Positions 1-10,700 of a DNA stretch of 64,000 bases are shown here, piece after piece. The notes beneath the pieces are model-generated. The model worked only from the letters and a program-made list of their open reading frames with translations, was not told the DNA's origin and ran no database searches. Position numbers and translations under genes: made by a program. The stretch is from Haematococcus lacustris (taxonomy: Eukaryota; Chlorophyta; Chlorophyceae; Chlamydomonadales; Haematococcaceae): the NCBI GenBank assembly GCA_030144725.1, contig JASKMD010000029.1, positions 1,835,113 through 1,899,112 on the forward strand, given 5' to 3'. The number at the start of each line of letters is the position of its first letter. Positions within the stretch are counted from its first letter, which is position 1.

Positions 1-3000
1 TCCCGGCTGCTAAGGCGAGAGAACAGGGAAACCCAATCGCCCCCAACGAAACCCGCCCGACCCAAGGCGGGCACGAAACGGAACACTGAGGGCAGACAGA
101 TACAAACCATCCCGGAGGATATAGTGCACATAATAGGCCTCGACCTCCCAGGGCTCTCCAGCTGGAAGGTGGATAAAGCCTGCCGTTGTAAACCCAAGGA
201 CCTAGGCAGCATACTAGGGGCCATGTACGGCCACCAAGAGGCCATCACCAGCATAGATGGTTGGCAATGGGACGGCATCAACAAAGAAAGCTACTACAAG
301 GTGCATTGGAAGCCCACAATCATAGATAAATGGGCATTACCACTATGTGCAGAAGAAGGCTATACACCCTCACACATAGAACCCATCAGCAGGGAAGAGG
401 CTAAAGACGTATGCACATGTGAGCTATGCTGGCTACCAAGAGGAGACAGCCCAACGTGCCACAACTGCAAGAGGGCCTACCACCCAGCCTGCCTTGAGGA
501 AGCCCTCCTGTCGGGACACAAAGAACCAGGCCACTGGCTGTGCCCAATATGCAAGTTTGGTAGCAACGAGTTCAAAACGACTATGCGTCTATCAGCGCAC
601 TCGGACCTTATACGAGTTCACTGGCGCCCCACCCTCGAACCGGCACCTCTCATCACGGCACACCTGGACTACCTGGCGCGACGCAGCGACTATGAAGAGG
701 AAAATAAGAGGATACAAGAAGCTAGATACGCGCGGCCTGACACACAGCTGCCGACACACACCCGGCAGGGACTGCCGGACCCGCACACCTGGCTACCCCG
801 GTGCACCAACCTTCACTCGAAGGCCACCTTCCACACTTACCCCATCAACCCGCAGACGGACATCGTCGGGACGGGCAAATGCGAAACCTTCCTCCAACTG
901 CACCCCCACATGACCACCCCCGCGATGAACCTCAGCACGGGAGAGCCCATCATGCCCAAGCACGACCTAGTGCAACATGTCACGGTTCACGATGAGTCGG
1001 GCCGCACAATAGGCCTTCTAACCAAACAACAACACCAACACCTACACGCTTGGCTACAACACACACCACACACACGCAACCTGGCCACAGAACTGGTGGC
1101 CCTCCTCAGGAGACAGGACACACAGAGCAGCCGCCATCCCATGAGACTGGCACAAGACAAAGCCCTCACCACCCTACACACCACACGAAGCTTTCCAAGT
1201 ACCGTCCAAAGATGGGCTGATCCACTCACAGTTAGACCGGAAACCACTACCTACTGGAGCCCCGACATCAATGACACGGCCTTTGGTGCACACCACAACT
1301 GCCTACTTGTACGTCACACTGGGCTATCCACATGGAATGTACCAGCCGATGATGCGGTGGCCCTTAAATGCGTCAACCATGCTATACACTCAGCACACCA
1401 GGAGGAGGCCATGGCCACCATCATGTTGATCCCTGGAAAAAAGGGCATCTCTTACCCCAAGCACATTGACACCTTGAGACGGTACCCAGAGTACTGCCAG
1501 CACCTGGCCAGCATACCCCTCAACAATACCAACGGCTCCAAACTTGGCAAACACGCCACCCTCCTCGTCTACGTCATATGGAATGAGGCAGGGCAACTAC
1601 TCACCACGAAAGGCAACCCACAAGGATGGATGGCTAGCACAGCCACTGCCCTACACCCGGACAGGGAGACACACCCTCTCCTTCGCAGACCCCACAATCA
1701 AAAACAGCCAGCCACTCTCCCGAGTGGCCACAAACAGCACCTCCGCCTCCCGCTCGACAGGACTCTACCAACGCTGGGGCACACACGCAGCCAACACCAA
1801 CTCACACACCACTCCACCACGCTACCACGGATGGCCATCACCGAATGGACCACAGTAGCGTACACCGACGGCAGCTGCATTAAGACATCCGAGCCAGACC
1901 CGGCGCGCGTCGGGGCGGGGGTCTATATCCCGGAAAGCAACGCCCTACTTACCATTGCGATGAACGACCTAGAAAACAACACCATCAACAAGGCAGAACT
2001 CACAGCGATACACGCGGCACTCAAAGCGGGGGCCAGACGCATCGCCACCGATAGCCTATGCTCTCTCTATCAGATCCGCCGAGCCCTGGCTAACCCGATG
2101 TCCCTCATCAATCATAGACACAACGACATCCTGACGGACATCGCCACCCTCATCATCGACAGCCCCGTCACGACCCAATTCTACAAGGTCCGGGCCCACT
2201 CGGGCATCATCGGCAACGAAGGCGCTGATGCCCTTGCTAAACACGCAGCGCTACACCCGGAGAAGGCAAACACACTAGAGTACCACCCGACCACACCCAA
2301 GGAGAGGGGTATCTGGCTAAACAACGGGACCGACGGCGAAAACCTCGCCCCACTGCCGGACTGCCGACACAGCGTACGAGCACACATGCACAGCAAGCAC
2401 AAGCTAGGCCTCGCCAACCAAGACAGCATTTACTACCAGATGACCCAAGATATCACCAAAGCCGCGGCAAAAGGAGCGGGCGAAAGAGTGATGACCGATG
2501 CGACCATCTCCATCCCCGCGCAAAGGACCGCCCTACTCTACCGTACCGGAGGACTATACAACCAAAAACTAGCTATGCGCTGGAAGCAGGCGACAGACGA
2601 CCGCTGCCCCCTCTGTGGGGAGGCCGACAGTGCCACACACCTGCTCTCGGGCTGCAGCGAGACCCTGCCACTCGTGCAAGAAAGGCACAACGGAGCTGGC
2701 CGCCTCATCGCCAAAGCCATCAGCAAAGGAACCCTGGGCGGATGCATCCGGTTTGCGGACACCGGCAGCTGGGAGAAGGGCGCTAGAGAAAACCTTGACC
2801 TCCCTAACGACACACTACACACCACGCTACGGGCACTCGGCATGAAACCAACAGCGACCAAAAACACTACCAGACCGGACATAATCATGGTGGCGCCACA
2901 AAGAAAGACGGCCAAACGCGGCAAAGCCACTAAACGGATCACCATCATAGAAATCAAATACTGTGCGGACTCGAGGTGGATGGAGCAACTGGACAAGGCC

Positions 3001-3252
3001 CTGAACCAACACACAAAACTGGCACACACCATGCGCAAGATAGGCCACATGGTCGAGATAAGACCAATCCTACTGGGTATAGGCGGTATTACCTATGAAA
3101 CACACACACGTCAACACCTCATAGCCCTTGGGATCACTCAAACCAACGCCACAAAACTACCAAACAAGCTCACGAGACATGCAGCAGAAGCAGCCCACAC
3201 CATTGCCAAAACAAGCTATAGACTTAGAGCTACTAGAAAGGGGGGGGGGTAG
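1..3252 (+). CDS. LINE-type retrotransposon ORF, C-terminal part (PHD finger, RNase H, zinc finger, PD-(D/E)XK nuclease)
   Basis: The reading frame is already open at base 1, so the 5' part lies outside the window. The visible 1,083 codons contain, in order: a Cys/His-rich PHD-type finger (about nt 409-555); a stretch that loosely resembles an N6-adenine methyltransferase fold (about 1252-1600; a WNVPADD motif sits where NPPF would be expected); an RNase H domain (about 1855-2245, beginning AYTDGS and continuing NKAEL, ATDS and a late HSGIIGNEGAD); a CPLC...H...C zinc finger (2603-2653); and a PD...EIK pattern (PDIIMV near 2875, IIEIKY near 2945) typical of restriction-like endonucleases. No reverse transcriptase is visible and it presumably lies upstream. 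RNase H with a C-terminal restriction-like nuclease suggests a Dualen/RandI-like LINE, which is inference. The frame ends in a run of G codons at 3240-3252. Confidence 0.75.
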   Translation, partial: SRLLRRENRETQSPPTKPARPKAGTKRNTEGRQIQTIPEDIVHIIGLDLPGLSSWKVDKACRCKPKDLGSILGAMYGHQEAITSIDGWQWDGINKESYYKVHWKPTIIDKWALPLCAEEGYTPSHIEPISREEAKDVCTCELCWLPRGDSPTCHNCKRAYHPACLEEALLSGHKEPGHWLCPICKFGSNEFKTTMRLSAHSDLIRVHWRPTLEPAPLITAHLDYLARRSDYEEENKRIQEARYARPDTQLPTHTRQGLPDPHTWLPRCTNLHSKATFHTYPINPQTDIVGTGKCETFLQLHPHMTTPAMNLSTGEPIMPKHDLVQHVTVHDESGRTIGLLTKQQHQHLHAWLQHTPHTRNLATELVALLRRQDTQSSRHPMRLAQDKALTTLHTTRSFPSTVQRWADPLTVRPETTTYWSPDINDTAFGAHHNCLLVRHTGLSTWNVPADDAVALKCVNHAIHSAHQEEAMATIMLIPGKKGISYPKHIDTLRRYPEYCQHLASIPLNNTNGSKLGKHATLLVYVIWNEAGQLLTTKGNPQGWMASTATALHPDRETHPLLRRPHNQKQPATLPSGHKQHLRLPLDRTLPTLGHTRSQHQLTHHSTTLPRMAITEWTTVAYTDGSCIKTSEPDPARVGAGVYIPESNALLTIAMNDLENNTINKAELTAIHAALKAGARRIATDSLCSLYQIRRALANPMSLINHRHNDILTDIATLIIDSPVTTQFYKVRAHSGIIGNEGADALAKHAALHPEKANTLEYHPTTPKERGIWLNNGTDGENLAPLPDCRHSVRAHMHSKHKLGLANQDSIYYQMTQDITKAAAKGAGERVMTDATISIPAQRTALLYRTGGLYNQKLAMRWKQATDDRCPLCGEADSATHLLSGCSETLPLVQERHNGAGRLIAKAISKGTLGGCIRFADTGSWEKGARENLDLPNDTLHTTLRALGMKPTATKNTTRPDIIMVAPQRKTAKRGKATKRITIIEIKYCADSRWMEQLDKALNQHTKLAHTMRKIGHMVEIRPILLGIGGITYETHTRQHLIALGITQTNATKLPNKLTRHAAEAAHTIAKTSYRLRATRKGGG

Positions 3253-3324
3253 GGGGTCGGTTACTTCTCGAGCTTGATGGTGGGAGCAGGCCGCGCCCCA
3301 GGCGGCTGCTCCTCCCTTAATGCA

Positions 3325-3363
3325 CGCCGGTGAATACCGGCGTAGTCTTCTTCTTCTTCTTCT
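3325..3363 (+). other. LINE 3' terminal hairpin and (TCT)n tail
   Basis: CGCCGGT (3325-3331), loop GAAT, ACCGGCG (3336-3342) form a perfect 7-bp stem. About six TCT units follow, up to the junction with gypsy sequence. Many LINEs use a 3' stem-loop and a short microsatellite tail as the reverse transcriptase recognition and priming end. That role is inferred here. Confidence 0.6.
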
Positions 3364-4806
3364 GCGGCTCCTGCCCATCCTTTGGATCTGTCTGATCAAC
3401 ACATCCAAGGATACCGGCTTGACCCTGCGTTTAATGCTGAAGCTGATCTGTCCAGCATGTACCAGGACACACATGGCCTATGGCGGCTCACTAGTAAGGA
3501 TAAGGTAGTGGTCCCAAATGACTCTGAGCTGCGCAATCACATCTTACACGAGATGCATGATGCAGTCTATTCAGGTCATGTGGGCATCAACAAAACCCTG
3601 GAACGTGTGTCACGTGTGTTTTGGTGTAACACAATGCGTGCTGACGTCAGGTACTATGTGTCCACATGTGATGCCTGTCAATGTGACAAGGCGTCCATCT
3701 TGAAGCCAGGTGGCCTACTCAACCCGTTGTCTATACCTGACTACCGCTGGGAGTCTGTGTCCATGGACTTCATTACCAAGCTACCCTCTGGGTCACACGG
3801 GTATGATGCTATCTGTGTCTTTGTGGACAGGCTCAGCAAGATGGTGCACTTTGTGTCCTGCTGTGAAGACATGAAAGTATGCCATTTTGCACATTTGTTC
3901 ATTGACAATGTGTATAGGCTGCATGACATGCCTGCTGAGCTGATCTCTGACCGTGGCTCACTGTTCACCAGTGTGTTGTGGCATGAGATCCTGAGGCGCT
4001 GTGGCTCTAAGCCTGCCCTCTCATCATCTTATCATCTTGAGTCAGATGGCCAGGCAGAGCTATAACCGTGTGTTAGTAGAGATGCTTAGGCACTCTCACC
4101 TACTCAATCTGACTGGCCTGACTACTTAGCCTTGGCTGAGTTTGCTGTCAACAACTCGTGGCAGGAGTCCATCCAGTCCACCCCCTTCCTGGTCAACACA
4201 GGTCAGTCCCCTGTGACTCTTGGCCTACGTGACCTGCCTTATGGTGGCCGTTGTCCCTCTGCTCATGCCTTTACCCGTTGGTGGCAGGATGTTGTTGCCA
4301 ATGCCAGGAAGTGCATGGCTGCAGCCCAATCCCGTCAGGCTGCCTATGCCAATAAGGCCAGGCGTGACGTTGAGTACAAGGTGGGCCAGAAGGTGTTGCT
4401 CAGCACCAAGAATCTCAAGCTTAAGCCTGGGAAGGCTCGCAAGCTCATACCTAGGTATGTGGGTCCCTTTGAGATCCTGCTTCTGGTTGGTGCAGTTGCT
4501 GTCAAGCTAGACCTGCCTGCCAGCATGAGCCGTCTGCACCCTGTCTTCCATGTGTCACTCATCAAGCCATACACTGGCACTGATGTTGGCTTCATGCCAC
4601 CTCCTGTGACATGGATGGATGAGACTCCTGTGTACTATGTTGAGCGTTTGCTTGACCACAAGGGTGTGAAAGACAACAAAGCCGGTTTCTACCTGGTGCA
4701 GTGGGAAGGTTATGACTCCACTCACAACACCTGGGAGCCCAGGTCCAACCTGACTGACTGTGACAAGGTCTTGGCTGAATACAATGCCATCCATCACCTT
4801 ACTTAA
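3364..4806 (+). pseudogene. chromovirus integrase-chromodomain fragment with a local frame break
   Basis: The frame begins in the pre-integrase linker and carries the H-H-C-C zinc-binding region (HEMHDAVYSGHVG... CDACQ). The integrase core follows: the first D in SMDFITKLP, the second in ISDRGSLF, and the catalytic E in DGQAE. Immediately after that E the frame hits TAA (4063-4065) and a TAG near 4087. The original frame resumes by about 4110 with a conserved TQSDWPDYLALAEF-like sequence, so two compensating small indels bracket the stops. The C-terminus is a chromodomain (VYYVERLLDH... YLVQWEGYD... NTWEP.SNL, about 4630-4770), which defines chromoviruses and is thought to steer integration into particular chromatin. 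The element is not autonomous in this state. Confidence 0.8.
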
Positions 4807-5037
4807 GTCCCATGCATGCATGCTGATGCGCTGCTGCATTGTGGCACTCTCTCTCTGTGCTTTCAAAGCCTGCTGTTATGTGTTACACTCCCCCTATTAC
4901 AGTTGGTCTCTGACCACACCCAGCTGTGACCTGGCTCTACCTTCATGGTACCCAGTAGCTGACCCCAGTGAGACCTAGGTCTTGCGAGTCTCGGGTTTAA
5001 CCTGAGGCGGAACGGACATCCCCTTGGGGGGGAGGAA

Positions 5038-5337
5038 TGTAAGGGCGCGCTCCGCGTAGTCCCTTAGTATCGTCTGGGCGGTCGCGGTTAACCCGAGGCA
5101 GCTACAGGATACCGATCACACCGCATTAGTGTGAGTTGGCAGGTAAAGCCTAGCAGCGTAAGCTGTGAGGACAACTGGTTCGATTCCAGGGGGCCCCGTT
5201 CTAAGCCCTAGCCTTCTCACGGTGGTGCCTTGTGGCCGACTGTCTCAGTGCCCGCGGCTCGAGTGCCCTCGCGGCCGGCTCAGTGTTGCATATGGTTCAA
5301 ACGGTCCAACGTCGCCTTTATGAGGCTGCACGTTACA
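5038..5337 (+). repeat. 3' LTR of the chromovirus remnant
   Basis: It starts TGTAAGGG directly after the purine tract GGGGGGAGGAA and ends CACGTTACA, giving the short inverted termini TGTAA/TTACA. The second element's LTR has matching ends (TGTAAAGG ... CACGTTACA). An internal segment (about 5168-5216) is conserved between the two otherwise diverged LTRs. Confidence 0.75.
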
Positions 5338-5459
5338 CGTAGCCCCGCTCAGCCACTCACCCACCCACCTCTCGATCCCAAACCATGAAGAAGAAATTAA
5401 GCAAGGCAAAGAGTGCTCATCTCTGCTATACCCTGCTATAGCCCTGCTATAGCACTAAC

Positions 5460-6381
5460 CCTGCTATAGCCACGGCATACACAACACACTGCTGATTGGG
5501 CTAGCTGCATTGGGTGGTGACATCCGCCCAACCATTGAATCCATTGCCAGCTTGCTGGCTCAGTATTGGGTGCCGCTCGGCATGGGAGCATGGGGCGCAT
5601 AGTCCCAAGTGCCGTGTGACACACGCTGGGCCAGCTACATCAGCTCGACGGTGTCCATGCTGCGCGTCTAGGCGCATGCGAGAGATGCAGTGTCACAGCT
5701 GCTTGAGCGGCAGAAGGGTCGGTCTCCACCATGGGCTGTCACCCTTAGCCAGCTGCTCCAAGACAACAGCTTGCTGCTCAGGCTCAGCGTGGTGGCAGTG
5801 GTTGAGGAGAGCTTCTTGGTGCCCGAGCTCATGTGGGCCAGCAAGGATGACGGCCTGCACGCTTTTGAGCTCTACCGCCACACCCAGGATGTGCTAGCTC
5901 AATTGGGGACCTGGGACACATTGCCCCTTCTGGCAGGTCTGCATAGCCAGCTGCATAGCCAGCCAGCTGGGCCGCTTCCTCGGAGGCATTGCGCCACTAG
6001 GCTCATATCTACTAACACCTGCTGATACCTACTTATAGCCAGGAGGCGATGTCACTCACTCCAAAAGGGCACTCCAAAAGGGCACTCCAAAAGGGCCCAA
6101 CTGCATAGCCAGCGCATAGCAGCAGAAGCAGTGTCAGCAGATCAGCGCGAGCAGCAGAAGCAGCAGCTTGCGACCTATTTGCAGGAACACTGTGGTGCTA
6201 TGTGGACTTACTACCAGCATCATGTGCAGGCTCAAATGGCCTTGCCCCACCTCTTCGCTGCTCTCGGCAGCCCAGACCAAGCTACGCGCATGGAAGTGGC
6301 GATTGATGTGGTGTATCATGCCGAGCTACGGCTGCCGCCGCCTGAGGATGGGCAACAGCGGATGCAGCAGCAGCAGCGGAT

Positions 6382-6415
<34 letters not shown>

Positions 6416-7186
6416 GGGGACCCTTATGGCACTTGGCGTCAATATGCATCTGACATTCGTGCCATGGCTGTGAACGGCGACGCTGGCAGCCCCGCATTGC
6501 GCCTTCACCTCGAACAGTACTACCTTGCCTGCCCCATCTCTAATGCCCCAGTGGAGTCCTTGTTGCAGCTGCTGAAGCATGGTGGTGGCAGGTACATGGA
6601 GCTGCCAGCTCTGCTGCAGTTGATGTCCCTGCGCACACGCAAGGAGGCCATGAAGACTGTGGATGTTCATGATTTGCAGCAGCATATGGGTCAGCTCCAT
6701 GCTGAAGTGCGGCGTAAGGAGGATGCCGTAGCTGCAACACAGCGGTCAGCAAAGGCAGAGCGCCAGATCACAAATGCAGCACACAAGGGCCAAGAGCGGC
6801 TTGCAGCGGCCCATGCCCTTGCCTTTGGGGGGCATGATTATGGCCACACAACTGTCAAGGAGGCAATGAAGATGACAGGAAAGCAGCTTCAATCATACCT
6901 CCAGTTTCACAAGCAGGAGGTACACACGAGCTGGAGGGTACCCAAGCTTCAGAGCCACGTGTGCACCCACATCCATGGGAAGCTTGCCGCAGCTGCGCCC
7001 CCTCAGCAGCAGCTGACACCTGCAGGCACCACCCCTGAGCTGGCTGTGCCTGCTGGTGCACCCCCTCAGCAGCAGCAACAGCTGGCAGCGGCAAGCACGT
7101 CACGTAAGCGTGAGGCACCTTCACCTAACAAGTCGAGGGCAGCAAAGCAAGGTGAGACAACACCACAGCAGCCGGTAATGCACTAG
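5460..7186 (+). pseudogene. hAT-like transposase relic
   Basis: Translation matches the better preserved transposase on the minus strand at 22.2-24.3 kb. It begins at CYSHGIHNTLL (5462) and runs through CDTRWAS (about 5625) and SPPWAVTLS (about 5715), with in-frame stops and indels up to about 6130. An open stretch follows (6131-7186, 351 codons) with poly-Gln, [19 protein letters not shown] (about 6520) and a C-terminal basic/Gln-rich tail. The TRW motif and the C-terminal P-x-S-N-A-x-V-E block fit hAT transposases. The N-terminal part with the first catalytic Asp is missing. The CYS codons sit in a short CCCTGCTATAG triplication (5427-5470). Confidence 0.7.
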
Positions 7187-7778
7187 CGCCAGCAGCAGCT
7201 CCAAAAGCTAATAGTGGTATCCAGTCGTCACGACTGCCGTCGTCGCGTCCACATGCCAAAAGCAAAATATGTTCCGACTGCTGCTGCGCGTTGCAGGTGC
7301 CACTCACAACAGTGTGGCGAAGCGTGCTAGTGCGGCGCGCCTCGCATGGGGCGAAACCGCATGAATTCAAGTGTCGATCTTTGGGCAGGCACTGAGCACC
7401 GCTGAGAGCGAGATAGTTTTTGCTGCGTCTGCCACATCGTAGCTATGAGTCTCCTCTGTTCGAAGCACTGTTTACATATATTTTTGACTGAGTGGCTGCG
7501 GCGATACGGGCTTCCTATCACAGGGGGGTGGTTTTAAGGTAGTTCGGAACGCCTGACTCTATCACTGATAGCATTGATATCCTGGAGAGCCCCTACACTT
7601 CTCCACAACAAATAGTGACTGGTGACAGTGCTTCCCTTACCACTCAAGTGACTAGTGACAGTGTGTCCCTCACCATTAAACACCGCAGGAGCTGGCCGTA
7701 ATAAAATATATTCATGCAAAAGTGCACGAACACCCCTGCGTCGAACACGGAACATCGAGTTCGCTGCGCAACACTAAC
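7187..7778. other. intergenic: end of transposon relic and upstream region of the TspO-like gene
   Basis: I see no coding or RNA gene. Part of this stretch should be the promoter and 5' UTR of the gene beginning at 7779, but I recognise no core promoter element. Confidence 0.4.
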
Positions 7779-10700
7779 ATGGCTGGGCTGTCAATACTGT
7801 CGAGGTCCGTTGCGGCCGTGTCGTCAAAAGGCCGCTACTAGTCATAAGGCTATTCCTTCGACGCTTTTTTCGCGCAGGCCGGAGTTTCAGCTCGCGACAT
7901 CAGCGGCCGTGGTGTTTGGCGTGCAGCGTTTGGTGCCGACCTTCGACCCCACCTGGTAAGCATCAGGGAGGCAGGAGGGGGTACATGGCTATATCTGAAG
8001 GGCAGGTGCGCGATGATGCCAACGGCTGCCTTTGTCTTCTCTTCGTTGATGTTGAGAGATGTTGACTTGGGTGTGAGGTCAGTAGTGGTGCAGCTCGTGC
8101 CTTTGGGGACTGAGCCTGTCCTGGCTGTCCTGCCGTGCACTGTCCTTGTTGGTCCTGGCTGGCTTGTGCCAAGCCCTGCCCTTGTGCTTCTAGGTTGAGG
8201 CTGCTGCCAGCTCCAGGTCATGCACCACCACCCTGCAGGTACAAGAGCCTGAAGAAGCCAACCTGGACGCCCCCCAATGTGGGTGTGTGGCAGCAAGTAT
8301 GCAACTAACATGTGCCGTTGTTAGGCCTCAGGATGGGGTCGCACTGAGTAAGGGGCTAAGGGTAGGGCCAGGGCCAGGGTCAAGGGCCAGGTAAGTAAGG
8401 GGCTAGGGTCAGGGCTCGGGTGAGGGTCACAGGCCAGGTTTTAATCCTGGTTTGACCAGGCTGCCCAGGATAGGGTGCCCCATATCATCACCACCCATCA
8501 GCAGAGGTCCTGCTGGCACTTTGGTCTTTGGGGTGGGTGCTGCTCCTGGCTGCCGGGCCCCTTAGCCATCAGCCATGGGCCCAGCTGTTGCTGCTGCTCA
8601 CTGGGCCACCCCCCGGGCCATCAGGCCGCGCTGCAGTCATGCGGCCACCATCCCTGAGAGGCACTGCATGCCAGTGCCAGGATGTTGGGCTGTATGTTGC
8701 GATGTATTTGCTGTGCTTAGCAGGCAACCTGCACTGCCAAGAAGGAACCTGCCTACCTGCGCCAGTGCCAACATGTTGATCGCTGTAGCTAGCTGGCAGC
8801 TAAACTGGGGTGTGTGCACTGCCTCACCCGCAGTATGTCTTCCCGCTGGTGTGGATCCCCCTGAAAGCCATGCAGTCCCTGGCCCTTATGCTGGCTTGGA
8901 GGGGAGGCACCATGACCGGTGGGTGCAGCCTTAACCACACTATACACCAGCCATGCACCTGTCTTTGCAAACAGGCAGCGCTTGCAAGGGTGCAGATGCT
9001 GGGCTGGTGTAGGCCCTGTAGGCCTGCGTCGCAGCCAGGCCAGCAGTGGGGTGGGGCAGCACTACAGTGGGGAACAGTGGGGTACTACAGTGGGGTGGGG
9101 TGACCATCACCAGGGTGTGTCACAGAGCTGCAGCCAGGCTGACAGAGAGCACCCAGCGGCCCCTTCACAGGGCCACCCAAAACAGCTGCAGAAATACAGA
9201 ACAGTAGTAAGGTATTGGTACATGTCAACCTAAGCTAGAACACAGACACTGGCTCCAGGCTGGCACAGGGCACCAGGGGACCCCCTTGACTCGACCACCT
9301 AACCCCGCCCCCTCTGCGGGAGGTTAGACCAGGCAGGGTGCCTGCACCCCCCCACTCCATCCAGGCAATCCATCCATCCATGAGCGGGAGGTCAGACCAG
9401 GCAAGGTGCCTGCACCCCCCCACTGCCGCCCCCAGGCTCAGCCCCAGCCCCCCTGCCCTGTCCAGGGTCTAGCGCCAAGCACCCAGCACTGGCCGTGGCG
9501 TTGACGACCTTTGGGGCACACCTGTTCCTGGGCAACTGGTGGAATGTGGTGGGTGGAGAGTGGGGCCTACTGCGCCAGACACAGCCTGCGGGACCAAGGC
9601 AGAGGGGGGCCGGCAGCAAGTGGTGCAGAGCCAGCAGGGGACCCCTTGCTTGACGCAGACAATGAACGGGTCCCCATCCAGATTGTGTACCCTAACCTGG
9701 GTGGTGGCAACATCAGCACAATAGGCTATTTCGACAACGACACTGGCCGCCCCTACCTGCCGTCCATCAACCCAAACGTCTGACCCATCAACTGGCATGG
9801 CAAACAATATGCATTCAAGCAGTGCATGTCAGGGGTTACCAGGTTAGAGGCTTGGGGCGGCAGGCCAGGGAGGGTGTCCCACGCTCCTTGACGTGCGGCA
9901 CCAGGCTACCAGTCCACCCCCTGCTGCCCTCCTCCCCTGTGCACAGACGTGCAGCAGCAGGGCTGCCCCTGGGCCTGCTACTGTGGCCTATACCCTAGTC
10001 TTACACCTGTAGTCTTATACTGCATGTCCTGCTTGTCTCCCTGCCTGTCAGCTGCAGCGCTGACCACTGCCTGGCCAGGTGTTCTTTGGCCGCCGCAAGC
10101 TGCAGCCCTCCCTGCCCTGGATGTACGCGTTTTGGGGCTCGGTGGCAGGTGGGGGCCTGGCACTGATGGCATGTTGCCGTGCTGCTGCTGCCGTGCTCCT
10201 GCTGCTGTGCTGCTGCTACTGCTGCTGCTGCTGCACTTCTTTGACAGGCTGGTACCCGGCCTTGCTGCAGCCCCAGTGCCACCTCCTTGGCCCACAGTGC
10301 AGCTGAGATGCAGGGCTGATGGTGGCAGCGCCCAGTGCACATGTCAGCCCAGATCAGGCCTGGCCTAAGTAGCCAAGTAGGCACCCTAGTGTGCGACAGC
10401 ATTGCAACCATGCCTGCACAGCCCAGGCTGTGTGGGTCGGGGTGTGCTGGGGTGGCAGCGCTGAGGCAGGTGTTCCTGCCATTGCTGCTGCCTGGCTCAG
10501 GATCCCGCCTGCCCGCCTCAGAGCCTGTGTAGCCACCGGTTGCAAAGCCACAGCTCATCACTACCAGCCTCATCTCAGCACCAGGTGCAACAGCCACTCT
10601 AGGTGGACTGCCTTGACGTGGCACCTCTACCTGCAAAGAGCATGTCAGCAGCCAGCAGCCCGGTGCCAGCAGCAGCCTCTCAGCCACAGGGCCTGCTCAT

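Larger units (their letters stand above)
1..3363 (+). mobile_element. non-LTR retrotransposon, 3' part, inserted in a gypsy pol gene
   Basis: The right edge is fixed by comparison with the second gypsy element. Sequence from about 3364 (CTCCTGCCCATCC) is collinear with 63700 onward (CTCCTGCCCACCC), so the LINE ends just before it. The element ends in a short 3' UTR, a perfect small hairpin and a (TCT)n tail. The left end and any target duplication are outside the window. Confidence 0.75.
3364..5337 (+). mobile_element. Ty3/gypsy chromovirus, 3' remnant with 3' LTR
   Basis: Remaining parts are the end of pol (integrase plus chromodomain), an untranslated stretch of about 230 bp, a purine-rich tract (about 5025-5037) and a 300-bp LTR. 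The 5' half is separated from it by the LINE and lies outside the window. It belongs to a family related to, but clearly diverged from, the element at 59536 onward. Confidence 0.8.

Noticed and set aside
5130..5200. A genuine tRNA gene in the LTR
   Set aside because: Only a B-box and part of a T-stem fit; no convincing acceptor, D and anticodon arms together. Kept only as a tRNA-like finding.
9511..9783. Plus-strand frame ending YPNLGGGNISTIGYFDND... as a separate gene
   Set aside because: It lies within an intron of the TspO-like gene and I found no family or splice support, though part of it reads like protein.
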